Positions 24,801 to 35,623 of a DNA stretch of 64,000 bases are shown in pieces. Numbering within the stretch: the stretch's first letter is position 1; each line of letters begins with the position of its first letter. The stretch comes from Spirodela intermedia. Its lineage: Eukaryota > Streptophyta > Magnoliopsida > Alismatales > Araceae. Below the pieces are notes generated by a model, which had not been told where the DNA came from, did no database searches, and saw nothing but the letters and a program-made list of their open reading frames with translations. Location: contig LR746277.1 in assembly GCA_902729315.2 (NCBI GenBank), positions 5,275,001-5,339,000 on the forward strand. The letters are read 5' to 3'. The position numbers and the translations under genes were made by a program.

Positions 24801-27800
24801 CAACTTCAACCTGGATTAATGATACCATGTTAGTGATCCCAAAATGGTGCAAAAAGCAACAGCATTTAAGAGTTTACTGAAAAAACTTACGTGAAGATTG
24901 TGATGGAAATAAACAAACCAACGAATGATATTAAACGTCATGACATGAAATAGTACATTTGTAATCTTACCCAATAGAAATCTATGATTAGATTCCCTGA
25001 TGATCCAGAGTCCGTAGAAGAAGGTACCAAGTAACCCTGAAGAGAAAGCAATCAAGAATCCAAAGTTAAAACGTGGTAAAATCAACAAACCAATGAAATG
25101 TGGCTAGTTGTTTGCTCTTACTTTTATGTGCAATAAAATGCAGAAAACAAAGCTCCCCACAATCAGTGCTGAATAGATTTCTCCCAAATGGTCATATACA
25201 ATAGCAGGATTAAATATTCCGAACCTGAATGTAATATTGGTATGTCAAAAATATGAAGTCAACAATAAAAAATACAAATTTTCAGCAGAAGAAAGTACAT
25301 TTAAAGATGAAACAAATTGCAGAAAATGACAAGAAGATTCTTAGAACAGAACGTTGGCAGCATAATCATAATGTTAAGGTTAGAAAGATATATCTTGGTT
25401 GATGTTATTAATGTCCAACTGCCATGGTTTCAAGAGGATATCAACCAGAGCAGGGAACCATCTAAAACAAATCAGAATTCTCTAGAGTATGGTAAAAATA
25501 GTTTTTTAAGTTTATGTTTTTTACAGATGGTGAGAACTTATTAGTAACTTATACAGATTGTTTTGCACAAAAGCTTACATCTAATGTTTAAGAACAATAT
25601 TTTTTTTCCCCAAATGCAAGTGTAAGCCTATAATGATAAAAACAGAAGGAAAAAACAAAAATAATATCAGGGACAGCGCATGTCGTGGTCGGGGATTTCA
25701 TAGTCATGATACCCACAACTGTTTGCATCGTTGTTGGATCCTCTTATCCATGTTATTCACGGTCACAAGCACCAATGCTTCTCTGCATTAATCCTACTCG
25801 TAGGTACCAATATTAAATCGGACTATATTTTCCAAAATCTTATTTACTTTCCTATATTTCAATCATTTCATGCAGCCACACAATGTTCACAAGCCCTGAT
25901 TTTATGATGAGACTGTTGCGCCACCTGTATGGAAATAAGCTATGTCAAAGAAACTACGGTGTGGTCTTTTGTCCCTCTCCCAGATGGGAATGAGGATAAC
26001 GATTTCGAGATGAGAGGGTCAAAATACAGGGTCAGACTTGAATCTATAAAACCTAGCTCTTTGTTCATGGCACATGGATGCCATGTCATTGACTGCGACG
26101 CTTCTTCTTAGGAACTGAGCTCAGTTATCTGCAACTGTGCGCATAAATCCTCTTCGTTTCTACTCAAAAAGGGTTATCAGGAGGTTTATCCATTGAAAAC
26201 TAACGTTTTGCTAGTTCTACCTCATTACCTTTGAAATTTCAAATATCAAATCGGATCAATATTGAGTTTGATTTGAGTAATAGGTCATACTAATATGGAT
26301 CCCGATCGCATTTACAGATAAAATGACTATTATATTTCTCTGAATACGTCCAGTGATCGTACACTGGTTCTCTACGTAGATAACATGACATTACAGGGAT
26401 CATGCTTTAATCATTGCTCATCTTAAGCCACAGTCTAGACGTAAACCTTCAATTCATTGTACCAAGTCAACTGTAAGTTACGAACATGCCTAGCAGACAG
26501 GACATCAACTTTTGTGGCAATTTTTCTACAGCAAAAGTCAGATGGCTCAGCAACTGAATCAAGGATTACTGATGCAGAATCTACTACTGGATCAAGCCCA
26601 TGCTTTACGAGTATCTCTCAAACATGCTCCACTTGTAAAATTGGGAACCCAAAATTGTACAAAAGGATACGAAATACATTACGCTGGATAGATAATATCA
26701 AAGAAATAGCACAAGATCCATTTGCCACAAGACAAAAAAGGAAATCTGTAACTTGATACACAGGAAAAGAAGTTACCACCACAGGCTCAGATAAGTTACC
26801 AATGTCACTACATATGCTTGCATTCCATTTGCCTGCAAAAAATAAAGAAATGATTTTTTTAGCAGTAATATGAATGGACTATATCTCGTCATGCAACTAG
26901 AAGTTAAGCGCAGGAATTGACGAATTGATGGAAATAAATTATATTGAGATAAAGATAACTTGAAAACACATCTTTAGAAATGGCAAGGCAGTTGTTTCAT
27001 CTAAATCCTCTTTTGGTTACTTTATTATGCGGAAGTCGTACTAATAACCCAATAAATATGCACGTCTAAAATTCTAGGGACATCTACATACCATTCTCAT
27101 ATATTTTCAAGTCAAAAGTTTGCTACTGTACTTCACGTTTGCACTATGTCACTGATACGCTTCCAATTGACTTCGAAGTTTTACATGATTACGAACCAAA
27201 GTTAAGATTTTTATGCAGATAGCAGTTGCTATAAAAATATCTACAAAAAATTTGACAGTTGGCTCGTACAATGTCACCTAAACTATTCGGTAGACATGAT
27301 CGAGTAGGCAGTAGGCTAAAATGATGAACTTTTCAATGCATTAAGTTTGCCCAGTTAAATAGTTGCCGTACACCGTACAACATAAATAGTATACCAAGAA
27401 CAAATCTACACTAATATACTACGACACAAAATGCATTCAGTCGATAAAGGTATTCGGCATTCCAGCTTTTAAACCCAGAATAGAGAATGTTTAATCATGA
27501 AATTAGATCCTGTAACAACATCATTCATATAGTTGAGGTTCAAGTAAATTTATTGGCCTGGAATTTCAGATGTTACCTTTCAATTGCATAACAACATAGA
27601 CGCTTTAAAATTTCACATACAGTTCATAATGATCATGTCAAGGGGAAACAATGAAAACCTTGTAGACAGGAATGTTCCCATTTGGAGAAATTGGGCCCTC
27701 GACCCTTTTCCCAGGAAGTGCCAATTGAAGCACAGCTTCAAAAAAACCATAAGAGAAGATAATTTTCCAGGCGGTAAGAGATGGCAATGGCCAAATAGTT

Positions 27801-28924
27801 TTGAGACCCTGAAATCCATGCTGCTTGAAGTACTCCCATGACAATGCAATAGACCCATCAGCATGTACCATTGTGTACCATCTGCAGTAAAACGACATGA
27901 GCATCAAGGTGGCATGGAAAGAGATGAAGTGAAACAGAAACAATAAGAGGAGAATGCCATCAACTGTCCCCACTTTTGTCAGAAGCAATGGATAACAAGT
28001 GACGGATTGGCCGAGATTTGAAAGAAAAAATAACAAGCAAAAGGAAGTGTGCAGTGATAACAATGTTTGCTTCAATTGGTATTCTGATTTAGTCATTTAC
28101 CGGGCGTTCCAATGGATAGGTTGCTGAAAGAGACGCCTCCCCATGAGGTATGAAAAACGACAGATCGTGAAAGAAGGGCAACCAGGGGAGTGCAAGTATT
28201 TTCACAGGAATGAAGACCCAGAACGTGGAAAAATCATCCACCCTGATAACCATAAACTAATGTGGAAAACCACAATAAATAATTTTTTATGCCTACAATT
28301 TTGTGCATCGGCTGATAACATGGTTTTTTAATTTTCTTTTTCCTTTTTTGGGGGACGGGGGAGATAAGCTAGAATAGTTTTCTCCAATTTAACACAGATA
28401 GGAACGAAATCGAAACAAGAGATCAGCAGTCGATTACTCGAAGGCAACTGAGTTTACATTAAACTCGGACATAAGCAATCTTCCATCGTTCCGAACTGGC
28501 TAGGGCAAAGAGTAAGAAGGACAATAAATAAGGAAAATAAGGAGCGGAAGCTTCATATATGTCATCTTTCCACATCGAGGCCTTTGTATTACTCACACAA
28601 AACCACCAGATCCATCGGTTTCTTTCACTCGATTAACAAACTAATAGCTTATCTCATACGTCCAGGCTGCGTCGAAATGAGATTATCCGGTTGTCGCGAT
28701 ACTTCCAATACCACTGTCGGAGAGGTGCTTAAATTCAAAAAGCAAGCAAGAAAAGCTCGTGGTCCGGTGGATTCCTGGGAGAGGAGACGTAGTGCGAATA
28801 CAGACACCAGGGGACGTGGTACTTACAGCAGGATGACGAATGGCGGGCAGAGTGTGAGCAGCGAAATCATGGAAGCGAGGGTGACGACCATCGAGTGGAC
28901 GGTGCTCTTCTCCGCCGTCCCCAT
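21836..28924 (-). CDS. DWF5: 7-dehydrocholesterol reductase (sterol delta-7 reductase)
   Basis: Thirteen exons: complement(join(21836..21902, 22112..22194, 22287..22368, 22452..22516, 22595..22720, 22862..22962, 23241..23367, 23788..23901, 24971..25036, 25122..25224, 26777..26832, 27659..27881, 28827..28924)), 436 aa, the usual length. It is a multi-span ER membrane enzyme that uses NADPH to reduce the C7-C8 double bond of 7-dehydro sterols on the way to campesterol and brassinosteroids. Evidence: N-terminal MGTAEKSTVHSMVV followed by a hydrophobic span; LPGKRVEGPISPNGN at about residues 90-105; YWGMELYPRIGKSFDIKVF; GYWNTMDIAHDRAGFYICWG (251-270), the sterol reductase signature; ARHFHYVPE; RAKRDDDRC; and the C-terminal end YRIVPGVY. 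All junctions have GT and AG. Introns reach 1.5 kb (25225-26776) and hold only AT-rich DNA apart from the duplications listed separately. Confidence 0.96.
22735..22760 (+). repeat. Interstitial telomere-like TTAGGG tract
   Basis: gtgagggttagggttagggttagg lies in the 141-bp intron between exons 22595-22720 and 22862-22962. The unit is six bases (TTAGGG), not the seven-base TTTAGGG usual in plants. Confidence 0.8.
23472..23690. repeat. Recent tandem duplication in a sterol reductase intron
   Basis: The 54 bp from 23498 to 23551 (attcttgggacaagaatatt...gagatctaaaa) recur without a mismatch at 23637-23690. Upstream flanks (tttctttgaaag...tcggttttgcattc) also match, so the unit is about 110-140 bp. 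It lies in the intron 23368-23787. Confidence 0.92.
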
Positions 28925-29737
28925 GCCTACCCTCTCTTTTCCTCCTCGTTCCTTATCTTCTCCAATTCCCCCTTCAGCGCAGAGAAGCAGCTCTGCCCTC
29001 CGCTATGCTCCCCGAGCCGCCGTCCCCCGCTGCGACGGAGAGGGACTGAGCAGTGATCCTAGCGGCGCCGCTGAGTATCAAAGAAATCCGTCTCGTAGCA
29101 TTACGGGGGGCAGATGTGATCTGATACTTGTTTTAAAATAAGTCCCTAGACATATAAATAAACACATAAAAACGTCTATTGGTCCCTATTTGTGAATAAA
29201 CTGCAAGACATTCGCAGAACAAGGATTAGAGTACTGAAGATCCTCTGATTAGCCAGCTCCCACCGCCAGTCCATAACTCGTTTGGACTATTTGCTGTTTC
29301 CCCCCTCTCGACGTAATATCGCGTCAAACATACTCACACCGCACGTGCATTCTCCCCCTCGGTAGAAGATAATATTATTTTTATACTTCTCTTCGATGGC
29401 GTGGGGAGCGTGAGATGATATTTATATGAAAAATAATTTCCCATTGGATATTTTTAAATATTCAAATTTATATCAAAATCATTTATTTTCCGCACCTCTT
29501 TTGAGATATTCAAAGACGACATGACAAAGAAATATACAGGATTTCACCATGGCGAGAAAATATATCAGATTCTTGTCTTCGTCGTTGACCATGCCGCAAC
29601 TCCTGGATTATTGGAATCCTTGCAAGCAAGCAAATAATCATGTAAAATCTTTTAGCGCGAGGAATAAATCTCAAAAGGATGATATTTCACTGTTTTCATG
29701 AACAATTTTTCCGAATATTAACGGATCCGAGAGGCGG

Positions 29738-29768
29738 AATTTCTTCTGCCCATCCGGCAGAAGAAATT
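29738..29768. repeat. Perfect 13-bp hairpin
   Basis: aatttcttctgcc, a 5-nt loop (catcc), then ggcagaagaaatt. A further imperfect pairing of ggatc (about 29723) with gatcc (about 29774) could lengthen it. Confidence 0.85.
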
Positions 29769-30175
29769 TGGTAGATCCAGCAATCGACTTCATCGAGGAG
29801 GTCCAGCATCGACGTGAAGATTATGATTCTGTTGCGCCGTTCTTCCGCGGATAAGAGGATTTGGGATCAGCTTTCCTGGAGAATAAGACGCGAAGGGCCC
29901 GGGAAAAAGATCAGGGGCTGAAGCGTACTGCGCAGAATAACAATCTGAATTCCGCCTTCTGGAAACTGTGTACGCCGATGATCTAATAATGGATTATTTG
30001 CACAGCTATGACACACGAAAAACCCTAATGGAACTCTGTCCCTTCAACCAGACACCACAGAGAAAGAAACTCTGAGAAGCGGACATCGAGATGAGATCCA
30101 CAGAACGCCTCAAACCGCACGAATAAACAATCTCAGCCTTGTAGATAAGACGGGACGCGGCACGGAGGCCATAAG

Positions 30176-30200
30176 CACAACCCTAACCCTAACCCTAACA
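30176..30200 (-). repeat. Telomere-like CCCTAA tract
   Basis: acaaccctaaccctaaccctaac (TTAGGG on the minus strand) lies just beyond the DPH3 stop codon, in its expected 3' UTR. It is in the opposite orientation to the tract at 22735-22760. Confidence 0.8.
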
Positions 30201-30223
30201 CCAGCAACAGCACGAACCTCCGC

Positions 30224-30481
30224 TTAGGCGACGGAAATAGGCTGCTGCTTGGGGGGCTCCATGCCCTTCTCCTTCTCCTTCTCAGGGGCGTCGGCGAAGT
30301 CCTCCTGGTTGTAGATGACGGTTATGTAGAGGGAGCAGCTAGGGCACCGGGCAATCTCCTCCCCGGCGCGGAGCTCCTCTCGCGTGATCTGGAAGATATC
30401 CCCACAGGGGCACGCGTACGTGAACGCCTGCAGCTCCTCGTTCCACTCCATGTCCTCGATCTCCACATCGTCGTACGACAT
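30224..30481 (-). CDS. DPH3: Diphthamide biosynthesis protein 3 (CSL zinc finger)
   Basis: Intronless, 85 aa. It starts MSYDDVEIEDMEWNEE and contains the DPH-type zinc ribbon with Cys24, Cys26 (CPCGDIFQI), Cys46 and Cys49 (ARCPSCSLYI), followed by the conserved VIYNQEDF. DPH3 (yeast Kti11) is a small electron donor for the radical-SAM enzyme Dph1-Dph2 in the first step of diphthamide formation on elongation factor 2. It is also linked to Elongator-dependent tRNA modification. The C-terminal Lys/Glu/Pro/Gln-rich tail is not conserved. The ORF is open upstream to 30718, but the ATG at 30481 matches the family start. Confidence 0.96.
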   Translation of the reverse strand: MSYDDVEIEDMEWNEELQAFTYACPCGDIFQITREELRAGEEIARCPSCSLYITVIYNQEDFADAPEKEKEKGMEPPKQQPISVA

Positions 30482-30774
30482 CGCTCCTCTCCTTTCCTCT
30501 CTCCCCAGCCGACGCCGGCGAGCACTGCGGCTAAACCCACAGAGACCAGAAGAGCGCGGAACAGCGTGAAGAAAAGAAACTTTCAGCGCCAAGACCCCGC
30601 AGTCGTAGCCGGTGAGGGGTCTCTTATTAGGGTTGGGAAGGAGGAGGCCCGATAATCGCGGCGTTGATTCCTTTAGATCGGACGGTGGAGATTGTATTCG
30701 ACCCCATTTTCTCAGCACCAGACTGTCTAATTTTAATTAATTTAAAATTAAAAAAGAGATAATTCGGGGGATAC
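30482..30774 (-). promoter_or_regulatory. Upstream region of DPH3
   Basis: 293 bp between the DPH3 ATG and the left end of the retroelement. Only this short stretch separates the gene from the insertion, so promoter elements must lie here or within the element. No clear motif was recognised. Confidence 0.45.
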
Positions 30775-30935
30775 CGATAGGCCACCAATCTAATTTACAT
30801 ATGCTAGGAGGGGGGAGAGGGTGAAGTCCTAATTGTGAGGGGGTTAAAGGGGGCCAGGGGGAATTAGGGTATGAGAGAGAGAGATAACCCTCTAAAAAGA
30901 TTATCACCAATGTATTTACAAAGCAAAAACATAAG
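30775..30935 (+). repeat. Left LTR of the chromovirus-like element (matched part)
   Basis: Aligns with 34803-34943 with many differences. The remainder of this LTR after ttatcaccaatgt does not match the right copy and its end is not defined. Confidence 0.65.
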
Positions 30936-32083
30936 ATTCGAGAGTTTGGAGAAGGAATCATAATCAATCAGGTTGAATTACAAAGGTTGCTAAAGATAGA
31001 GAAGAGCATAGTGAATTTAAATCAAGATTTAGCACAGATTTTGAAGAGAATGAAATAGATGTAATATACCTTGCAAATTCTATTGATGATATTTTTATTG
31101 ATGATTGAATGATCATAGAGGCTTAATTATTGACTAGTGCTTTGTAGGAAAATCATAATTCAATTAAATAAAAAATATGAGTTTTGTCTGTAGTAAAATT
31201 CAAACCCTTGTCAATCATGCACTTATATAAGAGAGAGTTAAATAAGTATGTGAACACTTTTGCCAAGTACATCATAAGAGTGTATCATTTTTCTTATTTC
31301 GGAGTATTTTAGATATAAAAATATTAAAAATAAATGACAATGAATGGTGACCCAGATTTAGTCTCATATTGACTATTTTTTGATGTTTGAGACACATATG
31401 TCTCTACTTGTGTTAATATCAATGTATTCTCTCTCAAGTATGTACGACCACTCCTTGCCTCATGAATGGGTGATATGGAAGGAGTGTGATGCACACATGC
31501 CCCCACTCGATCCTTCGACTCAAGCCCCCTTACTTATTGCTCTATTCAATTGTGCTTCTAACCTATTTGTGGAGATGGTTGGGCAGCAGGTCCCCCCCTT
31601 TTTATATTTTTTATTTTATTTCTCTTTATTTTATCTCAAAAAATATAATTTAAAAAATTATATAAATTCGCATAAGTTATATAATTAGCTAAGAAATCAC
31701 ATTAACTAACTAAAAACTTTTTTCTTAATTTAATATAAATATCAATCATGTTATGATGAATTAAAGCTTTAAATATATTATTAATTAATTATTAACTTAT
31801 GATAAAGAAGACTTATCAAGTAATAACCATATAAATGTAAGCCCTAATAGTAGTAAAATATTATTTACCCCTTCAACTAGGTAGCATCAATATTATGCTT
31901 GATAGTGGTTGAGGAAGCTAGGGACAATGGAGATCAATTGGGAGCAACTTGCTATGAGATTTATCTTGGGTAACTCACTGTAGACCTTGAAGGAAGATCT
32001 TAGTTTGTGCGAATTAATTTTTTTCTTGAAGAGATTAACTCGAGAGCTGCACCAAGTTCAAGAAGTGATGATCGAATTATCAC

Positions 32084-34803
32084 ATGAAGGCAAAAGAAGA
32101 GGCTAGAATTATAGAAGTGCCACCAATATTAGTTTTAAGAATCATGGATAAATACCTTGTAGTCTTCAATGAGGCCATAGAGCCACCACCAATTCATGAC
32201 ATTGAGCAAATAATCTACTTAGAACTAAGAACCAAACTGATAACAGTTTGGCCATATTATTACCCACATTACCAAAAGAATGAAATCGATAAATTAATAC
32301 AAGAGATGTGCATCATGCACTATCCAACCATCCGATAGTCCATATTTTAGTCCAATGTTACCAGTGAAAAAAAAAGAGAATTAGAAATTTTACATCGATT
32401 ATTAGGCACTTGATATGGTTACAATTTTAGACAAGTTCCTTATTCTTACGATAGATGAAATAATCAAAGAATTACATGGGCTACAATATTTTTCAAATTA
32501 GATTTAAAGTTTGGTTATGATCAGATACGAATGAGAATCGAAGATATTCCCAAGACAACACTTCGGACACATGAAAGGCATTATAAATTTCCAGTGATGC
32601 CTTTCAGCCTCACCAATCCACTAGCCACATTTCAATCCCTAATGAATTGAGTATTTTGAAATTATCTTAGAAAATTTATACTAGTATTCTTCAATGATAT
32701 ATTAGTCTATATCATGGATGAGAAGACACATAAACTACACTTAAATCATGTGTTGTCTTTGTTACAGCACAACCTACATATCAACGCTAAGAAATATATA
32801 TTTAGAAAATCAAGCATTGAGTATTTGTGAATTAGTAACACGTGTAGATACAAACAAAGGCAAGATTGACATCATGTAATAATGGGCCAGCCCAACTAAT
32901 CTTCGTGAGTTAAGAGGATTGTTGGGCCTCATAAGTTATATCAGAGCTTTCTTGCAAGGTATGGATCAGTTTCCTAGCCACTAACCTAGCTCTTGAAGAA
33001 AGACTCATGAATGAGGAAGCCGAGAGGGCATTCCAAGAACTTGAGGCTATTATAAATTATGTACCTATCTTAGTATTACCAAATTTCTTGCAGCCATTTA
33101 AAGTCGAGACTAATGCCTTTGGTTATGGATTAAGGGCAATACTTGTGCAATACAAAAGACCAATCACCTACTTCAATTGAGTGTTGTCATTGAAGAATCA
33201 ATTAAAATCGGCTTATGAGATAGATAGAGCTAATGGCAACATTACTTATTAGGGTAACATTTTGTGTTATATACAGACATGCACTGGCTTAAATATCTAC
33301 TAGAGCAACATCAAATTCAACCCCCAATTAAACACAAGACATGATAGGAGAATAGGGGTTGCCTATGCACTCTCTTGAATCCTTGAACATGTGCTAAAGT
33401 AAGCGACGCTAATTGTTAGCCCCCAATTAATAGATATTCAGAAGATCTCAGCAAAGGTGCAGGCAGATACAAAACTAGTTGGAACCATATGAGAAGCGGA
33501 ACAAGGGTCCCCTAAATTCTGATGCTATGCAACAAGGTGTGATGGTATACAAGGACAAATTGGTGTTATTTCGGAATTCAAAACTCATCCCCTTGATCTT
33601 GAAGAAATATAACAATAATGTAGCCAAAAATCTTTATTATAAGGGTATGAAGCAAAGCATCCAAAAATTTGTAGAGGAATGTGTAGTGTGCCAACATAAC
33701 AGGACTTCTCCAACCTCTACCCGTTGTAGATTTAATTTGAGAGGAGATCACAATGGATTCTATAGACAAAACTACTGAGGTCCGGGGGATACAAGTCAAT
33801 ATTAGTGATTGTCAACTGCTTAAATAAGTATGCACATTTTCTCTCCTTGAAGCATCACTAGATAGCTTAGGAAATTGCAAGGACCTTCATCCATGAGGTG
33901 GTCCAATTAAGCAGAATTTCCAAGTCCATAGTGATGGATAGAGACAGGGTGTCTCTCAACAAGATCTAGTCAAAACTCTTTAAACTCCAAGGGACAAGCC
34001 TCAAGTGTAACACTACTTATCATCTACAAACGAATGAGCAAAACAAAGGTTATCAAACATCGCTTGGAAACATATTTGCATTGTTTCTCTTCAGACAAAC
34101 TTAAGAATTAGAGTGTATGACTACTATCGAGAGAATACTAGTAAAATACAACTTTCTACTTCTCGACAAACACAACACTTTTTAAGGTGGTCTATGGAGA
34201 GACCCTCCAACAATACTACGTTTCAGCACTCAGCAAACACATGTTACCACAGTGGGAAGCAACTATAGGAACATAATGAAATCCTTAATCAACTTAAACA
34301 ACAACTGATGATAACTCAATTCAAGATGAAAGCGCGGTTACACAACCAGCATCGAGAGGTACGATGTATAGTGGAAGACAGTATACCTCAAGTTGAGGCC
34401 CTGTAGATTGCAGTCCTTAGCTCACAAGACCAACAAGAAACTCTCCTTGATATTTTAGTCCCTATCAAATGGTTGAAAAGGTTGGAGCTGCCGCATACAG
34501 GCTAGAGCTATTGGCAACTGCAGTTAATCCATACAATGTTTCATGTGTCACGATTACAGAAGGCATTAGGGCCTAAGGATCGCAACCAACCTTTTCCAAA
34601 AATATTAGACTCGGAGCTCAACTAGATAGTCAGGCCACAATCAGTATTAGACAAGCGTCACTCTACTAAAGGATTGGAAATACTTATTCAATGGGAAGAT
34701 CTACCTTTATTTGAAGCCACTTGGGAGTCTTTGACAACAATTCATTGCCAATTCCATGACTTTCACCTTGAGGACAAAGCTGAATCTTTCAAGAGGAAGT
34801 ACT
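32084..34803 (+). pseudogene. pol remnant: RT, RNase H, integrase, chromodomain-like tail
   Basis: 32200-32340 reads YPHYQKNEIDKLIQEM, the block before the RT core. 32440-32830 reads [19 protein letters not shown], then [18 protein letters not shown] and a stop, then VFFNDILVY. The RNase H start is at 33100-33180 (FKVETNAFGYG). The integrase zinc region is at 33650-33700 (ECVVCQHN). The integrase core is at about 33890-34060 (SIVMDRDRVSLN; QTNEQNKG). The tail at about 34680-34803 (LIQWEDLPLFEATWESL, then FHDFHLEDK) matches the chromodomain end of chromoviral integrases. Acidic catalytic positions are changed: FFDD to FFND, TDA to TNA, and the integrase Glu to Lys. Confidence 0.85.
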
Positions 34804-35043
34804 GATAGGCCACCAATCCAATGTGTAGGGTTCCATCTCGGATCCCTCTCGAAATGTAGGTAGATCTCGAAAGGGGTGCAAGGGGAATTAGGGTATGTGG
34901 GAGAGAGAAAACCCTCTCGAACGGTTATCACCAATGTTTTCATCTCGGGTCCCTTCCTTGTTTTCTTGATTTTCTTGTCCTCTTATCTTGTTGAATTCCA
35001 TTCAACTACTTCTTGATCTTCATTTGGTGTTGGAGTCCTATCA
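34803..35043 (+). repeat. Right LTR of the chromovirus-like element
   Basis: 241 bp, from TGATAGGCC to GAGTCCTATCA, with 7-bp inverted termini. It begins right at the end of the chromodomain-like reading frame. Confidence 0.75.
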
Positions 35044-35064
35044 GACAATCTAGAGAGATTGTCT
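35043..35064. repeat. 9-bp inverted repeat abutting the LTR end
   Basis: agacaatct, loop agag, agattgtct. It begins at the last base of the right LTR. Confidence 0.8.
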
Positions 35065-35623
35065 CTCCTGCATGGAAATAAATAGCATTTTGCAGGAGTT
35101 GGGCAATCTAGAGAGATTAATAAATACCATCGAGATTGAGAAAATAGAGGCATTACTTCGTCCTTCAATAATTTTGCAGGGAATGTGACACAAAAAAAGC
35201 CAGAAAAGAAATTCCCGTGGGATTTTTCGCAAGTATTGGAGTTCGGGTGATATGATGGAGACTCTCCCTCTGTGCTTCCGGGCTTCTTAAAAAAATGAGC
35301 CACTTATTAAAGAGAAACTTAGTTCATTACATAATTTCTCCGATGGTGAAGGAGATTACCATAACAGAAGAAGGTACGAGACCACAGTTTCCTAGATATC
35401 TACAGGCCTCCGAACGCGTTGGGGGCGCAGCACCAGTATATACAATCCTGCAAACCATATAATAAATTTCAATCAGCCATGAAATAAATAGAGCAGAGAG
35501 GAAGATAGTCCAGCGGATCCATGGCGGGATCTGACAGAACATCACACCTCCTCAAACGAGATGGAATAAAGCGGGGTAAAATCTGAGCTCACCCTCCATC
35601 CCATCATCAATGAATAATACATC
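35065..35623 (-). other. 3' flank of the 172-residue gene
   Basis: 559 bp between the retroelement and the stop of the next minus-strand gene, expected to contain its 3' UTR. No coding similarity seen. Confidence 0.5.

Larger units (their letters stand above)
28925..30223 (-). promoter_or_regulatory. Spacer between the sterol reductase start and the DPH3 stop
   Basis: Holds the promoter and 5' UTR of the sterol reductase gene (GC-rich for about 150 bp next to 28925), AT-rich DNA at 29380-29720, a hairpin (29738-29768) and the 3' UTR of DPH3. No coding region recognised. Confidence 0.5.
30775..35043 (+). mobile_element. Decayed Ty3/gypsy retrotransposon, chromovirus-like
   Basis: About 4.3 kb with related ends: 30775 (cgataggccaccaatc) and 34803 (tgataggccaccaatc) both continue with ggggaattagggtatg, gagagaga, accctct and ttatcaccaatgt. 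The right LTR runs 34803-35043 and begins TGATAGG and ends CCTATCA, the expected TG...CA inverted ends. Between them pol remnants lie in order on the plus strand: protease/RT linker, RT, RNase H, integrase and a C-terminal chromodomain-like tail. gag is not recognisable. No clear target-site duplication was found (gatac left, gacaa right). Frameshifts and stops throughout make it inactive. Confidence 0.85.

Noticed and set aside
30482-30718. Upstream extension of the DPH3 ORF
   Set aside because: The ATG at 30481 gives the conserved MSYDDVEIEDMEW start; the upstream part is unlike the family.
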